Part shown: piece by piece, positions 7,280 through 15,467 of the stretch | Position numbering within the stretch: position 1 is the first letter of the stretch | How the letters are laid out: each line of letters starts with the position of its first letter | Made by a program: the position numbers and the translations under genes | Assembly: GCA_902363455.1 (NCBI GenBank) | Contig: CABJAC010000002.1 | Location: 1-64,000 of the forward strand | DNA length: 64,000 nt | Direction: 5' to 3' | Origin: Caryophanales bacterium | Lineage (GTDB): Bacteria > Bacillota > Bacilli > Exiguobacteriales > Exiguobacteriaceae | Notes under the pieces: generated by a model | What the model was told of the DNA's origin: nothing | The model's database searches: none | What the model saw: only the letters and a program-made list of their open reading frames with translations

Positions 7280-9076
7280 ATGTGCGGTATCGTAGGTATG
7301 ATCGGACAAGTGAACACAAAGGAAATTTTATTAAAGGGACTCGAAAAACTCGAGTACCGCGGTTATGATTCGGCTGGTCTTGCGTTCGTCAACGACGGCG
7401 TTCAAGTCCATAAAGAAGTCGGCCGGATTGCTGCGCTACGCGAAGTTGTTCCTGCAGAAGCAGATGGTCTTGTTGGAATTGGTCACACACGTTGGGCGAC
7501 ACACGGTGTTCCAAGTGTACCGAATGCCCACCCGCACCAAAGTGCTTCATCACGTTTCACACTCGTGCATAACGGTGTCATCGAAAACGATGAGCAGTTA
7601 AAAGCAGAACTCAATGTTGATTTACTCAGCGACACGGATACAGAAGTCATCGTTCAGATGATCGAAAAGAACTTTGCCGCAACAGGTGACGTGACAGAAG
7701 CATTCCGTCAAACACTTCGTGTGCTTCACGGTTCGTATGCACTCGCTTTAATCGATGCCGAGAACCCGGATGTCTTGTACGTCGCAAAAAATAAATCACC
7801 GCTTCTTGTTGGTCTCGGTGACGGTACGTTCAACGTTGTTGCGTCTGACGCAATGGCTATGCTTCAAGTAACAGATCAGTTCGTTGAGTTGCATGACGGC
7901 GAAATGATCATCTTGACGCGTGACAGTGTCACAATCCAAGATTTAGACGGAAACGTCAAAGAGCGTGATGCGTATACAGCAGAAATCGATGCATCAGATA
8001 TCGAAAAAGGCACGTACGCGCACTACATGCTCAAAGAAATGGACGAGCAGCCGGCAGTTATCCGGAACATCGTTCAGAAATACCAAAATGAGTCAGGCGA
8101 AATCACACTCGATCAGTCAGTCCGTGATTTAGTCCTTGGACGTGACCGTGTCTACATCATCGGTTGCGGAACAAGCTACCATGCAGGATTGATCGGAAAA
8201 CAATTGATCGAGCAAATCGCGGGTATCCCGACAGAAGTCCACATCTCGTCTGAGTTCGGCTACAACATGCCACTCTTGACTGAGAAACCACTGTTCCTCT
8301 TCCTTTCTCAATCAGGTGAAACAGCGGACAGCCGTGCAGTTCTCGTCGAAGCGAAAAAACTCGGTCATCCGGCACTGACAATCACAAACGTCGCAGGATC
8401 AACGTTGTCACGTGAAGCAAACGCAACGCTCTTGTTGCATGCAGGTCCTGAAATCGCAGTGGCGTCAACAAAAGCGTATACAGCACAAATCGCTGTGCTC
8501 GCAGTCCTTGCGTTTGACCTCGCTCAAGCAAAAGGTGTCGCGGTTAACTTCGATCTCCTGAAAGAACTCGGAAAAATCTCAAGCGCGATGGAGTCCGTCA
8601 TGTCACAAAAAGAACGGTTCCAAGAAATCGCTTCAGAATACTTGTCTGAATCACGCAATGCCTTCTTCATCGGTCGTGGTCAAGATGCGTATGTCGGAAT
8701 GGAAGGGGCTCTCAAGCTCAAAGAAATTTCGTATATCCAAGCAGAAGGTTACGCCGGCGGCGAATTGAAACACGGTCCAATCGCTTTGATCGAAGACAAT
8801 ACACCGGTCATCGCCCTCGTGACACAACCACACGTTCACCTCAACAACCGAGGCAACGTCAAGGAAGTCGTCGCACGTGGTGCGAATGCGTGTGTCATCG
8901 CAGCAGAAGGTCTTGAATTGCCGACGGATGCGTTCGTCATCCCAGCAGTCGAGCCGCTCCTGTCACCACTCTTGTCTGTCTTACCGCTTCAGTTGATCTC
9001 GTACTATGCGGCACTTGGCCGTGATTGCGACGTCGACAAGCCACGTAACTTGGCGAAATCGGTAACAGTTGAATAA
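7280..9076 (+). CDS. glmS: Glutamine--fructose-6-phosphate aminotransferase (isomerizing)
   Basis: It makes glucosamine-6-phosphate from fructose-6-phosphate and glutamine, the committed step to UDP-GlcNAc. The 598 residues begin MCGIVGMIG, so Cys2 is the N-terminal glutaminase nucleophile after Met removal; this fixes the start. An N-terminal class II amidotransferase domain (to ~residue 235) is followed by two SIS sugar-isomerase domains. GCGTSYHAG and SQSGETADS mark the first SIS domain, and the C terminus ends [12 protein letters not shown] as in the family. Expression is controlled by the ribozyme just upstream. Confidence 0.96.
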   Translation: MCGIVGMIGQVNTKEILLKGLEKLEYRGYDSAGLAFVNDGVQVHKEVGRIAALREVVPAEADGLVGIGHTRWATHGVPSVPNAHPHQSASSRFTLVHNGVIENDEQLKAELNVDLLSDTDTEVIVQMIEKNFAATGDVTEAFRQTLRVLHGSYALALIDAENPDVLYVAKNKSPLLVGLGDGTFNVVASDAMAMLQVTDQFVELHDGEMIILTRDSVTIQDLDGNVKERDAYTAEIDASDIEKGTYAHYMLKEMDEQPAVIRNIVQKYQNESGEITLDQSVRDLVLGRDRVYIIGCGTSYHAGLIGKQLIEQIAGIPTEVHISSEFGYNMPLLTEKPLFLFLSQSGETADSRAVLVEAKKLGHPALTITNVAGSTLSREANATLLLHAGPEIAVASTKAYTAQIAVLAVLAFDLAQAKGVAVNFDLLKELGKISSAMESVMSQKERFQEIASEYLSESRNAFFIGRGQDAYVGMEGALKLKEISYIQAEGYAGGELKHGPIALIEDNTPVIALVTQPHVHLNNRGNVKEVVARGANACVIAAEGLELPTDAFVIPAVEPLLSPLLSVLPLQLISYYAALGRDCDVDKPRNLAKSVTVE

Positions 9077-9088
9077 TTGACTCATCCT

Positions 9089-9126
9089 ATACCCTTTCAG
9101 ATGGTTGCATCTGAAAGGGTATTTTT
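9089..9126 (+). terminator. Terminator of glmS
   Basis: A 15-pair stem ATACCCTTTCAGATG / CATCTGAAAGGGTAT with a GTTG loop is followed by TTTT. Confidence 0.92.
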
Positions 9127-9160
9127 AGTGATGTGTTAAAAAAAGGGGGGATATCTCACA

Positions 9161-9694
9161 ATGATCAGTGTCGGATTGGTATATGATGAAACAAACCGAA
9201 TCGAGAAGGAACTAAGCCGACTCCTTCACCATCTTGAACAGCAAGGGGCACGAATAGTGCACTCCCACGTTTCTTTAGACGAGGACGGGGAGAAGTGGGT
9301 GGAGAGTCATCAAAAAGAGGTGGATTGTGCCTTACTCACTCGTTATTACTACGGTGAAGTATCAATCTGTCTAACGGCTTGCCATGAAATGAAAGAAATT
9401 CCGATTGGGATCAGTATTCAAAAAGAACAGCAGTTTTTTGGTTTTGTTCTTTCCTTTAATGAAATGCGATTTGAAGAAGTAGGGATCGATCGACTAGAAG
9501 ACATCGCGATTCAGTTCATGCAGCAGCTGACCGGTGTGACCCGCTTTCAATACGCTTTTTGTGATTACGATAGTGAAATCGAAATCCATCCAAAAGAAAA
9601 GAAAGAAATAGATGCAGGATACGCAATTATCTATTGGCATGGAGAAAAAGTGATGAAAAATAGTTGGAAAATTGATGGACTAACGACACGATAG
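9161..9694 (+). CDS. Protein of unknown function, 177 residues
   Basis: I do not recognise this protein. It is a soluble, acidic protein with no signal peptide or membrane segment. It starts with a hydrophobic strand (MISVGLVYD) followed by a charged helix. A strong ribosome site (AAAAAAGGGGGG) precedes the ATG. It forms an apparent two-gene unit with the next gene, 19 bases downstream. Size, acidity and a short lineage-specific partner recall immunity proteins of polymorphic toxins, but no toxin gene is nearby and this is speculation. Confidence 0.75.
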   Translation: MISVGLVYDETNRIEKELSRLLHHLEQQGARIVHSHVSLDEDGEKWVESHQKEVDCALLTRYYYGEVSICLTACHEMKEIPIGISIQKEQQFFGFVLSFNEMRFEEVGIDRLEDIAIQFMQQLTGVTRFQYAFCDYDSEIEIHPKEKKEIDAGYAIIYWHGEKVMKNSWKIDGLTTR

Positions 9695-9713
9695 ATCAAA
9701 AGGAGTGAAGCAG

Positions 9714-10289
9714 ATGAGTATCAAAGGGAACTGGGTCCAAGCCTTTCCACAATCCTGTGCAGAAGATGTACGAGTCGTGACACGTCTTTTGCCGCGCCGA
9801 TGGTTCAGACCCACGATGTCGGGGACAATTGAAATTGCGTATTGGCAAGAAACGTTGATTTTGCCGTCCCGCATGTACTTCGATGAAATAGCAGAAGAAA
9901 AAATCCACACCTTATCCCAATCCCAACGATGGTTGCTGTACTGTATGTATACACGTCACCATGACGGCTATGTCCGTGAAAAATACGTCCGCCTGCTGGA
10001 AGACGAACAGGCAACTTCAGACTGGGCGTTGCTTTATCTGTTGGAACTGACCGGAGAATACGTCAAAGAAATTCTCGAACGAATCGAACCGATCTTACAT
10101 CAGTGGTCAGAGGTACGATTACGTTCCTTTGTTCAAGGACACGAAGTCTATCTTGAACGGATTGAGCAGCGAATCATCAGTTACTGGAATGTCTATTACC
10201 GAAAAACAAACGAGCAGCGTAAGGATTCGAGCTATATCGGTTTTCGGATTCTGTATTTCTTACGAATGGGCATGTCATTGACTGTTTGA
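9714..10289 (+). CDS. Protein of unknown function, 191 residues
   Basis: I do not recognise this protein. It is soluble and rich in aromatic and charged residues (for example WLLYCMYTRHHDG near residue 75), largely helical in appearance, with no signal or membrane segment. ATG 9714 fits the AAAAGGAG site eight bases upstream; an in-frame GTG at 9705 falls inside that site and was rejected. The C-terminal half (ELTGEYVKEILERIEPIL and on) looks like helical repeats. It follows the previous unknown gene closely and is probably co-transcribed with it. Confidence 0.75.
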   Translation: MSIKGNWVQAFPQSCAEDVRVVTRLLPRRWFRPTMSGTIEIAYWQETLILPSRMYFDEIAEEKIHTLSQSQRWLLYCMYTRHHDGYVREKYVRLLEDEQATSDWALLYLLELTGEYVKEILERIEPILHQWSEVRLRSFVQGHEVYLERIEQRIISYWNVYYRKTNEQRKDSSYIGFRILYFLRMGMSLTV

Positions 10290-10394
10290 ATGGAGCGTAA
10301 AGGACTGTCTATATCAGGGGGCAGTCATCCTTGAAACCGACCTCTTCAATGCAGTAGGCTAAACACGTAGGTGACTCAGAAAGGGGAGAAACAG

Positions 10395-10994
10395 ATGAGA
10401 ATTTTAGTAGTCGGAGCGAGCGGGACAATCGGTCAAGCAATCGTCGCGCAATTAGGGGAGCGGCACGAGATTATCCGGGCCGGACGAACAGGAGCGGACG
10501 TCCAAGTCGACATCACGTCGGAAGCCAGCATCCGTTCGATGTACGAAGCGGTCGGTCCGATCGATGCCGTCGTCAGTGCGACCGGCGGAGCACACTTCGG
10601 ACCGTTGACGGATTTGACACCGGCGTTAAATCAGATCGGAATCGACAGTAAGTTAAAGGGGCAGGTCAATCTCGTCCTGCTTGGTTTGGAGACGGTTCGG
10701 GATGGAGGAAGCTTTACATTGACGACCGGTATCATGATGGACGATCCGATTCGCCACGGCGCGTCCGCTGCTCTTGCGAACGGCGGGGTCAAAGCATTTG
10801 TCCATGCCGCGGCGATTGAGATGCCACGGGGTATCCGGATCAACAGTGTCAGTCCAAACGTGTTGATTGAGTCACTCGACAAGTATGGACCATTTTTCCG
10901 TGGATTCGAAGCGGTTCCGGCATCGCGTGTCGCGACAGCGTTCGAAAAAAGCATCGAAGGGGCACAAACGGGACAAAATTACGAAGTGTATTAA
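10395..10994 (+). CDS. Short-chain dehydrogenase-like protein lacking the catalytic Tyr-x-x-x-Lys
   Basis: This 199-residue Rossmann-fold protein of the short-chain dehydrogenase/reductase family probably binds NAD(P)H. The nucleotide-binding GASGTIGQAI lies at residues 7-16, and the late NSVSPNVL motif is conserved. Where the YxxxK pair should be, the sequence reads ALANGGVKAFVHAAA. The tyrosine is therefore absent, although a lysine-containing helix remains. It is shorter than typical members (~250). It is monocistronic, with a good AAGGGGAG site and a strong shared terminator. The substrate is unknown, and it may act as a reductase with another mechanism. Confidence 0.78.
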   Translation: MRILVVGASGTIGQAIVAQLGERHEIIRAGRTGADVQVDITSEASIRSMYEAVGPIDAVVSATGGAHFGPLTDLTPALNQIGIDSKLKGQVNLVLLGLETVRDGGSFTLTTGIMMDDPIRHGASAALANGGVKAFVHAAAIEMPRGIRINSVSPNVLIESLDKYGPFFRGFEAVPASRVATAFEKSIEGAQTGQNYEVY

Positions 10995-10995
10995 A

Positions 10996-11040
10996 ACAAA
11001 CAAGACCGCCCACTCGTATCCGGTGGGCGGTCTTGTTTGT
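10996..11040. terminator. Bidirectional terminator
   Basis: An 18-pair perfect stem ACAAACAAGACCGCCCAC / GTGGGCGGTCTTGTTTGT serves the dehydrogenase gene on the plus strand and the small membrane gene on the minus strand. The latter's stop codon touches the stem. Confidence 0.88.
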
Positions 11041-11222
11041 CAGCTCATCAAAGATTGTAAGTAAAAGATATTTAATAAGACAAGCGAAATCAAGAAGCAG
11101 ATCAGCAAATTTTTCAAAAAAACAGGTCGCGTGATCTGACGATTCATAATCATCTTGTCGAGAAACAGATTCACGGCCAAGACGATGATGAAAGTTGTAA
11201 AAAAGAGTGGAATCAATTCCAT
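11040..11222 (-). CDS. Small membrane protein, 60 residues
   Basis: This is an unrecognised short protein with two predicted membrane helices (residues ~5-20, FFTTFIIVLAVNLFL, and ~38-55, NLLICFLISLVLLNIFYL) joined by a basic loop. The chosen ATG has GGAAAGG seven bases upstream. The frame remains open far upstream, but that part runs antisense through the isochorismatase-family gene and was excluded. The terminator directly after the stop supports a real gene. The product could be a small membrane regulator or simply uncharacterised. Confidence 0.5.
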   Translation of the reverse strand: MELIPLFFTTFIIVLAVNLFLDKMIMNRQITRPVFLKNLLICFLISLVLLNIFYLQSLMS

Positions 11223-11366
11223 ATATAACATCCTTTCCATCGTCTTATTCAACGCATCAAATCGATCAAAAGTTTCGTAAAGGTTTGAAATTTCTTGTAA
11301 AAAACAGGATTTTCCAGTAGGGAAGGGAAAAAAGAAAGTAAAGAAACTAAAAGGAGGCGCATTCAG

Positions 11367-11927
11367 ATGCGACAAGCGGTACTTGTCATTGATTTTCAAC
11401 ACGATCTCGTCGAAGGGACAGCAGAAGAATCCGGTGTGCATGCGAAGGAAGAAGTCATTGAGGTCATCAATCAGGTGGTACAAGAAGCGCGTGATCATGA
11501 TCATACGATTGTCTTCATCCGGGATCTTGATGTCGCGAGCGGACAAGGATCCGGTTTTGCAGTGCATCCCTCGATTCAGATTCCGGATCAGGCGGTCACG
11601 TTCGACAAAGCCGCAACTAATTCGTTTCACGGTACACCGTTGCTCAGTCATCTGAAAGAGCAACAGGTCGAACATGTTGTCATCCTTGGCTGTAAGACGG
11701 AACACTGTATCGATACGGCTGTCCGCAGTGCAACCGTCAACGGATTTGATGTGACACTCGTTGCTGACGGACATACGACGAACGGCTCCGATGTCTTATC
11801 GGCGGAGCAGATGATTGCCCATCACAATCAAGTCTTGCACGGACACTACAATGTCGAACATTTTGCGGTGGTCCGTCCCTCAACGGAGAAGTTGTTTGAA
11901 CCCATCCACGATCACTATAGAACGTAA
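11367..11927 (+). CDS. Isochorismatase-family cysteine hydrolase
   Basis: This 186-residue cytoplasmic hydrolase belongs to the isochorismatase/nicotinamidase superfamily. The catalytic triad is visible as Asp9 (VLVIDFQHD), Lys81 (FDKAATNSF) and Cys114 in GCKTEHCIDTAVRSA. The nicotinamidase metal-site pattern is not evident, so the substrate cannot be named. AAAAGGAGG precedes the start. Ten bases after the stop begins the small ORF at 11941, so the gene may head a unit with the remnant and the kinase. Confidence 0.85.
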   Translation: MRQAVLVIDFQHDLVEGTAEESGVHAKEEVIEVINQVVQEARDHDHTIVFIRDLDVASGQGSGFAVHPSIQIPDQAVTFDKAATNSFHGTPLLSHLKEQQVEHVVILGCKTEHCIDTAVRSATVNGFDVTLVADGHTTNGSDVLSAEQMIAHHNQVLHGHYNVEHFAVVRPSTEKLFEPIHDHYRT

Positions 11928-11940
11928 AAGGAGCGACCTC

Positions 11941-12057
11941 ATGATTGAACTACGAAAAATGGAAGAAGCGGATTATCCCGCCTACGCGACGTACGTTGGA
12001 CCGATTGACGAGCTGCTAGGTGAAATTACCGAAAAACGATTGGGGGAATACTCATGA
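11941..12057 (+). pseudogene. Probable remnant of a GNAT acetyltransferase (38 codons)
   Basis: The ORF starts with a good AAAAGGAG site and reads MIELRKMEEADYPAYATYV, typical of the first strand and helix of GNAT acetyltransferases. It then runs only to residue 38. The acetyl-CoA-binding body is missing, which suggests an internal deletion joining the N terminus to a short tail (ITEKRLGEYS). Its stop overlaps the next start as ATGA, so it may now serve as a translated leader for the kinase gene. Alternatively it is an intact small protein. Confidence 0.5.
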
Positions 12058-12950
12058 CGCGGGAAGACTGGATTCAATTGTTTGATCTCGATGTCGCGGA
12101 TAGTTTTCCTGTCACCGATTCATACAGTTCAGATGTCGACCGGCTGCTACTGCGCGACGGACGAACCGTGTTTTTAAAACGACCTTACACTGCCGACAAA
12201 TGGTATCGGGAACACGGCTGGTTAACGTATTTAGCCAGTCGTGTTGCTGTGCCGAAGATTCTCATGGAGGCGCGACCGACCGGGCAGACGACGGGGGCGT
12301 TTGTGCTCGAAGCACTGACCGGTTCGACGATTGAGACGGTTACACCGACGCTCGCCTCGCAAATCGGACAATTGCATGCAACACTCCACAACTGTACACG
12401 CGACGCGTACGGCGATTTTGAGAAGAACGGCTTCACCGCGTTTACCTCACAGGACTGGCGTATCTTCCGAAATGCAAAGATGACCTCATTCGATTCGGCA
12501 ATCCGGCAAGTCTTGTCACCTGCACTCTATCAAGCCGCCTTTGCAGAATTAAAGCGGCGTGAACATGAGTTACCGGAACCTTCCCGTCCTGTCGCAGTTC
12601 ATCTCGATTTCCGGCTCGGTAATCTGCTCGCGGACGGTGAGACACTCACCGGACTGATCGATTTTGAGACCTCACGTTTCGGAGCGACGGAGATCGACTT
12701 CACGAAACTCGACCAGGATGTGTTTCAGGGAGGACCGGAGTTGCTTGACGCCTATCAAAAAGGTTACGGGCAAGTAAGGACATCGGAACCGATTGAAGTC
12801 TATTTACCATACTACCGTCTGTTTGAAGCACTGACGGGAATCGGTTGGTGTGTGCAGCGCGGACTGGAGCACCATCAACAGTTTTTCAATCACAACCATG
12901 CCCGTGTACTGGTCGAGTTGGAACGGACGAGCATATTCGAAGAACGTTAA
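12054..12950 (+). CDS. Aminoglycoside phosphotransferase (APH)-fold kinase
   Basis: This 298-residue kinase of the APH/choline-kinase fold has the catalytic loop HLDFRLGN (His183, Asp185, Asn190) and the magnesium-binding DFE at 203-205. The N-terminal lobe holds a lysine in VFLKRPY, a likely ATP-binding residue. The substrate is unknown; family members phosphorylate aminoglycosides, small alcohols or sugars, and resistance cannot be claimed. It is translationally coupled to the preceding GNAT remnant through an ATGA overlap. Confidence 0.82.
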   Translation: MTREDWIQLFDLDVADSFPVTDSYSSDVDRLLLRDGRTVFLKRPYTADKWYREHGWLTYLASRVAVPKILMEARPTGQTTGAFVLEALTGSTIETVTPTLASQIGQLHATLHNCTRDAYGDFEKNGFTAFTSQDWRIFRNAKMTSFDSAIRQVLSPALYQAAFAELKRREHELPEPSRPVAVHLDFRLGNLLADGETLTGLIDFETSRFGATEIDFTKLDQDVFQGGPELLDAYQKGYGQVRTSEPIEVYLPYYRLFEALTGIGWCVQRGLEHHQQFFNHNHARVLVELERTSIFEER

Positions 12951-13015
12951 AAGACGTCGTTTGACGAGCGAACCGCTATACTTGTGGAAATGAAGCAAGT
13001 AGAGGGGGAATTTGG

Positions 13016-14008
13016 ATGGAACAACAAAAACGGATTGGGATTATTGGTGGCGGGCTCGCCGGAATTTTTGCGGCACGTCAATTGGTGACGGAAGGATATG
13101 CGGTCGAGGTCATCGAAAAAAGCCAAAGTGTCGGGGGACGGATGGCGACGAGACGGATCGACCAGGGAACAGCGGATCATGGGGCTGTTTTCTTTACGGT
13201 TCGGACGGACGAGTTGGCGCAAGAAGTGGACGATTGGCTGGAACAGGGTCTGATCCGAAAATGGTTCGGGGATGACTTTCCCCGCTACATTGCGGTCAAC
13301 GGGATGAATCAGCTCGTTCAATCGATAGCCCGTGGAATTCCGGTGCATCTAAATGAACAAGTTGAACGGATTGTGTCGGATGCACCCGGACTTCAAACCA
13401 TCGCGTCTGAAGAAACACGGACGTATGATGCCATCCTGCTGACGGCACCGGTGCCGCAAGCTTATGACTTACTGGAAGCATCTCCGCTGACGTTAGTTGA
13501 ATCCGATCACGCCCGTCTCGGGAAAGTGACGTTTGAGCCGACGTTCGTCGGTTTGTTTGAGATTCAGGAAACACTCGAAATTGGTGAGGTCGGTCTACTT
13601 GACGAAGGTCTCGCAACCGGGATGTTGAAAATCGTGAACAATGCGCAAAAAGAAGTGTCGGCGACCCCGCTTCTGAGTGTCTATATGGCTGGGGACTGGA
13701 GTGAATCCTGGTATGACAAAGGGGAAGACGCGACGCTTGCGGAAATTGAACGGTTACTGCAGGAGCAACTCGGACCGGTCACGATCATCTCCCGCCAACT
13801 CAAACGTTGGCGGTATGCGCAGGCGCGCGACGTCTTCCGCACGCCTTATCTGAAGCTTGATCAACATCCGCTCTGGCTTGCAGGAGATGCCTTCCTCGAT
13901 CCGAAAGATACGTCCGGACGGACACGGGTCGAGAGTGCCGTCATTTCCGGTCTGCGTGTTGCAGCGGCAATGGACGCGCACTTCAAAGCGGTCGTAACAG
14001 AACAATAA
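13016..14008 (+). CDS. FAD-dependent, renalase-like oxidoreductase
   Basis: This 330-residue flavoprotein has the N-terminal dinucleotide fold GIIGGGLAGIFAARQL (FAD binding) followed by GGRMATRRID, the signature of renalase-type NAD(P)/FAD oxidoreductases. The C terminus LWLAGDAFLDPKDTSGR forms the second FAD-contacting motif. Known relatives oxidise aberrant dihydro-NAD(P) isomers, so a metabolite-repair role is plausible. AGAGGGGGAA lies nine bases before the ATG. It is monocistronic and shares a bidirectional terminator with the HxlR gene. Confidence 0.82.
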   Translation: MEQQKRIGIIGGGLAGIFAARQLVTEGYAVEVIEKSQSVGGRMATRRIDQGTADHGAVFFTVRTDELAQEVDDWLEQGLIRKWFGDDFPRYIAVNGMNQLVQSIARGIPVHLNEQVERIVSDAPGLQTIASEETRTYDAILLTAPVPQAYDLLEASPLTLVESDHARLGKVTFEPTFVGLFEIQETLEIGEVGLLDEGLATGMLKIVNNAQKEVSATPLLSVYMAGDWSESWYDKGEDATLAEIERLLQEQLGPVTIISRQLKRWRYAQARDVFRTPYLKLDQHPLWLAGDAFLDPKDTSGRTRVESAVISGLRVAAAMDAHFKAVVTEQ

Positions 14009-14013
14009 GCCGT

Positions 14014-14053
14014 AAAAAAGGGTGATTTCCAACAACGGAAGTCGCCCTTTTTA
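14014..14053. terminator. Bidirectional terminator
   Basis: Stem AAAAAAGGGTGATTTCC / GGAAGTCGCCCTTTTT serves the convergent oxidoreductase and HxlR genes. Confidence 0.85.
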
Positions 14054-14056
14054 GTA

Positions 14057-14410
14057 TCACGATTCGGATTCGGGTGGAAAATGGCGGTTGCTCCAAGCAG
14101 CCATTTGATCGAGGATCGGCAGAAAACTGTGCCCGGTATCGGTTAAGGAGTATTCGACTTTCGGCGGGACTTCCCGGTAGACTTTCCGATCGATCATTTC
14201 GTCTGCTTCCAGTTCCCGTAATTGTCGTGTCAAAATGCCTTTTGAAATCCCCGGCAACAGGTGTTCGAGTTCGTGAAATCGTTTTGTTCCGGTACTGAGA
14301 TGCCAAAGCAACACGATTTTCCACTTGCCGGCGATGATGTTCTGGGCTCGGGTAACAGGGCACGCCGTCCGCTGGGAAAGAGGGGAGTCAGTTGTCGAAG
14401 CTTGATTCAT
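14057..14410 (-). CDS. HxlR-family transcriptional regulator
   Basis: This 117-residue winged-helix regulator of the HxlR type often senses electrophiles or redox stress. The family signature CPVTRAQNIIAGKWK, with a conserved N-terminal cysteine, begins near residue 17. It continues through FHELEHLLPGISKGILTRQLRELEADEMIDR and the wing. It is divergent from the NmrA-like reductase, and a palindrome lies in the shared 125-base gap. By analogy with known HxlR/oxidoreductase pairs it probably represses that gene and itself. Confidence 0.9.
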   Translation of the reverse strand: MNQASTTDSPLSQRTACPVTRAQNIIAGKWKIVLLWHLSTGTKRFHELEHLLPGISKGILTRQLRELEADEMIDRKVYREVPPKVEYSLTDTGHSFLPILDQMAAWSNRHFPPESES

Positions 14411-14480
14411 CGGGAATTCCTCCTATAGTTCGGTTTGTATGACCTGGTATCGAAAAAGTGCCTACTCCTCATAGTGTATC

Positions 14481-14505
14481 ACCTGTAATATAATTAGATA
14501 CAGGT
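14481..14505. promoter_or_regulatory. Palindrome overlapping a -10 element, predicted HxlR operator
   Basis: ACCTGTA (14481-14487) and TACAGGT (14499-14505) are perfect inverted arms 11 bases apart. A perfect TATAAT (14489-14494), the likely -10 of the reductase gene, lies between them. A regulator bound here would block the promoter. Confidence 0.65.
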
Positions 14506-14535
14506 AGAAACTTATTAATAAAGGAGCTTACGTCT

Positions 14536-15393
14536 ATGAAATTACTGGTAACCGGGGCAACTGGAAAATTAGGAACCAAAATTGTCGAGCACCTCTTAAC
14601 GAAAATTGCAGCAGAAGATCTGATTGTCAGCGTCCGCGATCCGAAAAAAGCATCGGATTTAGCATCGCGCGGTGTTGAAGTGCGTCATGGTGAATTTGAT
14701 AAACCGGATACGCTGCAAGAAACGTTTGCGGGCGTCGACCGGCTCTTGCTCATCTCGACCGACGGCGAAGAAGCGACGCGGATCCGTCAACATACGGCAG
14801 CCGTCCGGGCAGCTGAAGCAGCCGGAGTCGGCTTGATTGCTTATACGAGTATCGCCAACGCGGAAGCCAGTCAAAATTTCCTAGCCCGCACGCATCAGGT
14901 GACGGAACAGTTAATCCGCGATACGGGAATTCCGTTTTTGTTCTTCCGGAATAACTGGTACTTGCAGAACGAACAGTCGACGATCGAGGCGGTTCAAGCC
15001 GGACAAGACTGGTTGACGAGTGCCGGAAACGGTAAAGTTGGTTGGGCGCTCCAGGAAGATTATGCCGAAGCCATCGCGACGGTCTTGGTTGACCCGAAGC
15101 CGACAAAATCAATTTATGAACTGTCAGGTCCTCTCCATACGCAACAAGAGATTGCAGAAGCACTCGGACAAGTCCTCGGTCGCCGGGTACAGGTGAAGCA
15201 AGTCGACAGCGCGACCTATACGGCAATTATGCAACAAGCGGCAGTTCCGGAATTTTTACTGCCGATGCTACAGGCGATTCAAGAAGGGATTGCGGCCGGA
15301 ACGCTGGCGGTTGAGAGTCAGGATTTTGAACAGATTCTCGGTCGGCCACCGGTCTCTCTTGAAGACGGCTTACGACAACTTGTTCAAAGATAA
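14536..15393 (+). CDS. NmrA-like NAD(P)H-binding oxidoreductase
   Basis: This 285-residue atypical SDR resembles NmrA / quinone oxidoreductase 2. The glycine motif VTGATGKLGTKIVEHL at residues 4-19 binds NAD(P)H. VEVRHGEFDKPDTL and LLISTDGE match the QOR2 pattern. It probably reduces quinones or related electrophiles. AAGGAG precedes the start. It lies opposite an HxlR regulator, a common arrangement for inducible detoxification reductases. Confidence 0.85.
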   Translation: MKLLVTGATGKLGTKIVEHLLTKIAAEDLIVSVRDPKKASDLASRGVEVRHGEFDKPDTLQETFAGVDRLLLISTDGEEATRIRQHTAAVRAAEAAGVGLIAYTSIANAEASQNFLARTHQVTEQLIRDTGIPFLFFRNNWYLQNEQSTIEAVQAGQDWLTSAGNGKVGWALQEDYAEAIATVLVDPKPTKSIYELSGPLHTQQEIAEALGQVLGRRVQVKQVDSATYTAIMQQAAVPEFLLPMLQAIQEGIAAGTLAVESQDFEQILGRPPVSLEDGLRQLVQR

Positions 15394-15405
15394 GTTCACC
15401 TGAAC

Positions 15406-15431
15406 GTTTCCTTCTGAAGTGCTTTGGGTAA
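15406..15431 (+). promoter_or_regulatory. Predicted SigB promoter of the PPK2 gene
   Basis: GTTTCC (15406-15411), 14 bases and GGGTAA (15426-15431) closely match the general-stress SigB consensus (GTTTAA, 12-14 bases, GGGTAT). It lies 37 bases before the kinase start. Confidence 0.65.
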
Positions 15432-15467
15432 ATATCCCTTACGTACATAAAAACGAGGGGGATTACC

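Noticed and set aside
10332..10358. SigW-like site TGAAAC-N16-GTAG before the SDR gene
   Set aside because: The -10 is not CGTA/CGTC, so the match is too weak.
11223..11774. Minus-strand frame of about 180 codons upstream of the small membrane protein
   Set aside because: It is antisense to the isochorismatase-family gene, has no internal start with a ribosome site and a non-protein-like composition.
12961..12982. TTGACG and TATACT before the renalase-like gene
   Set aside because: The spacer is only ten bases, too short for a SigA promoter.
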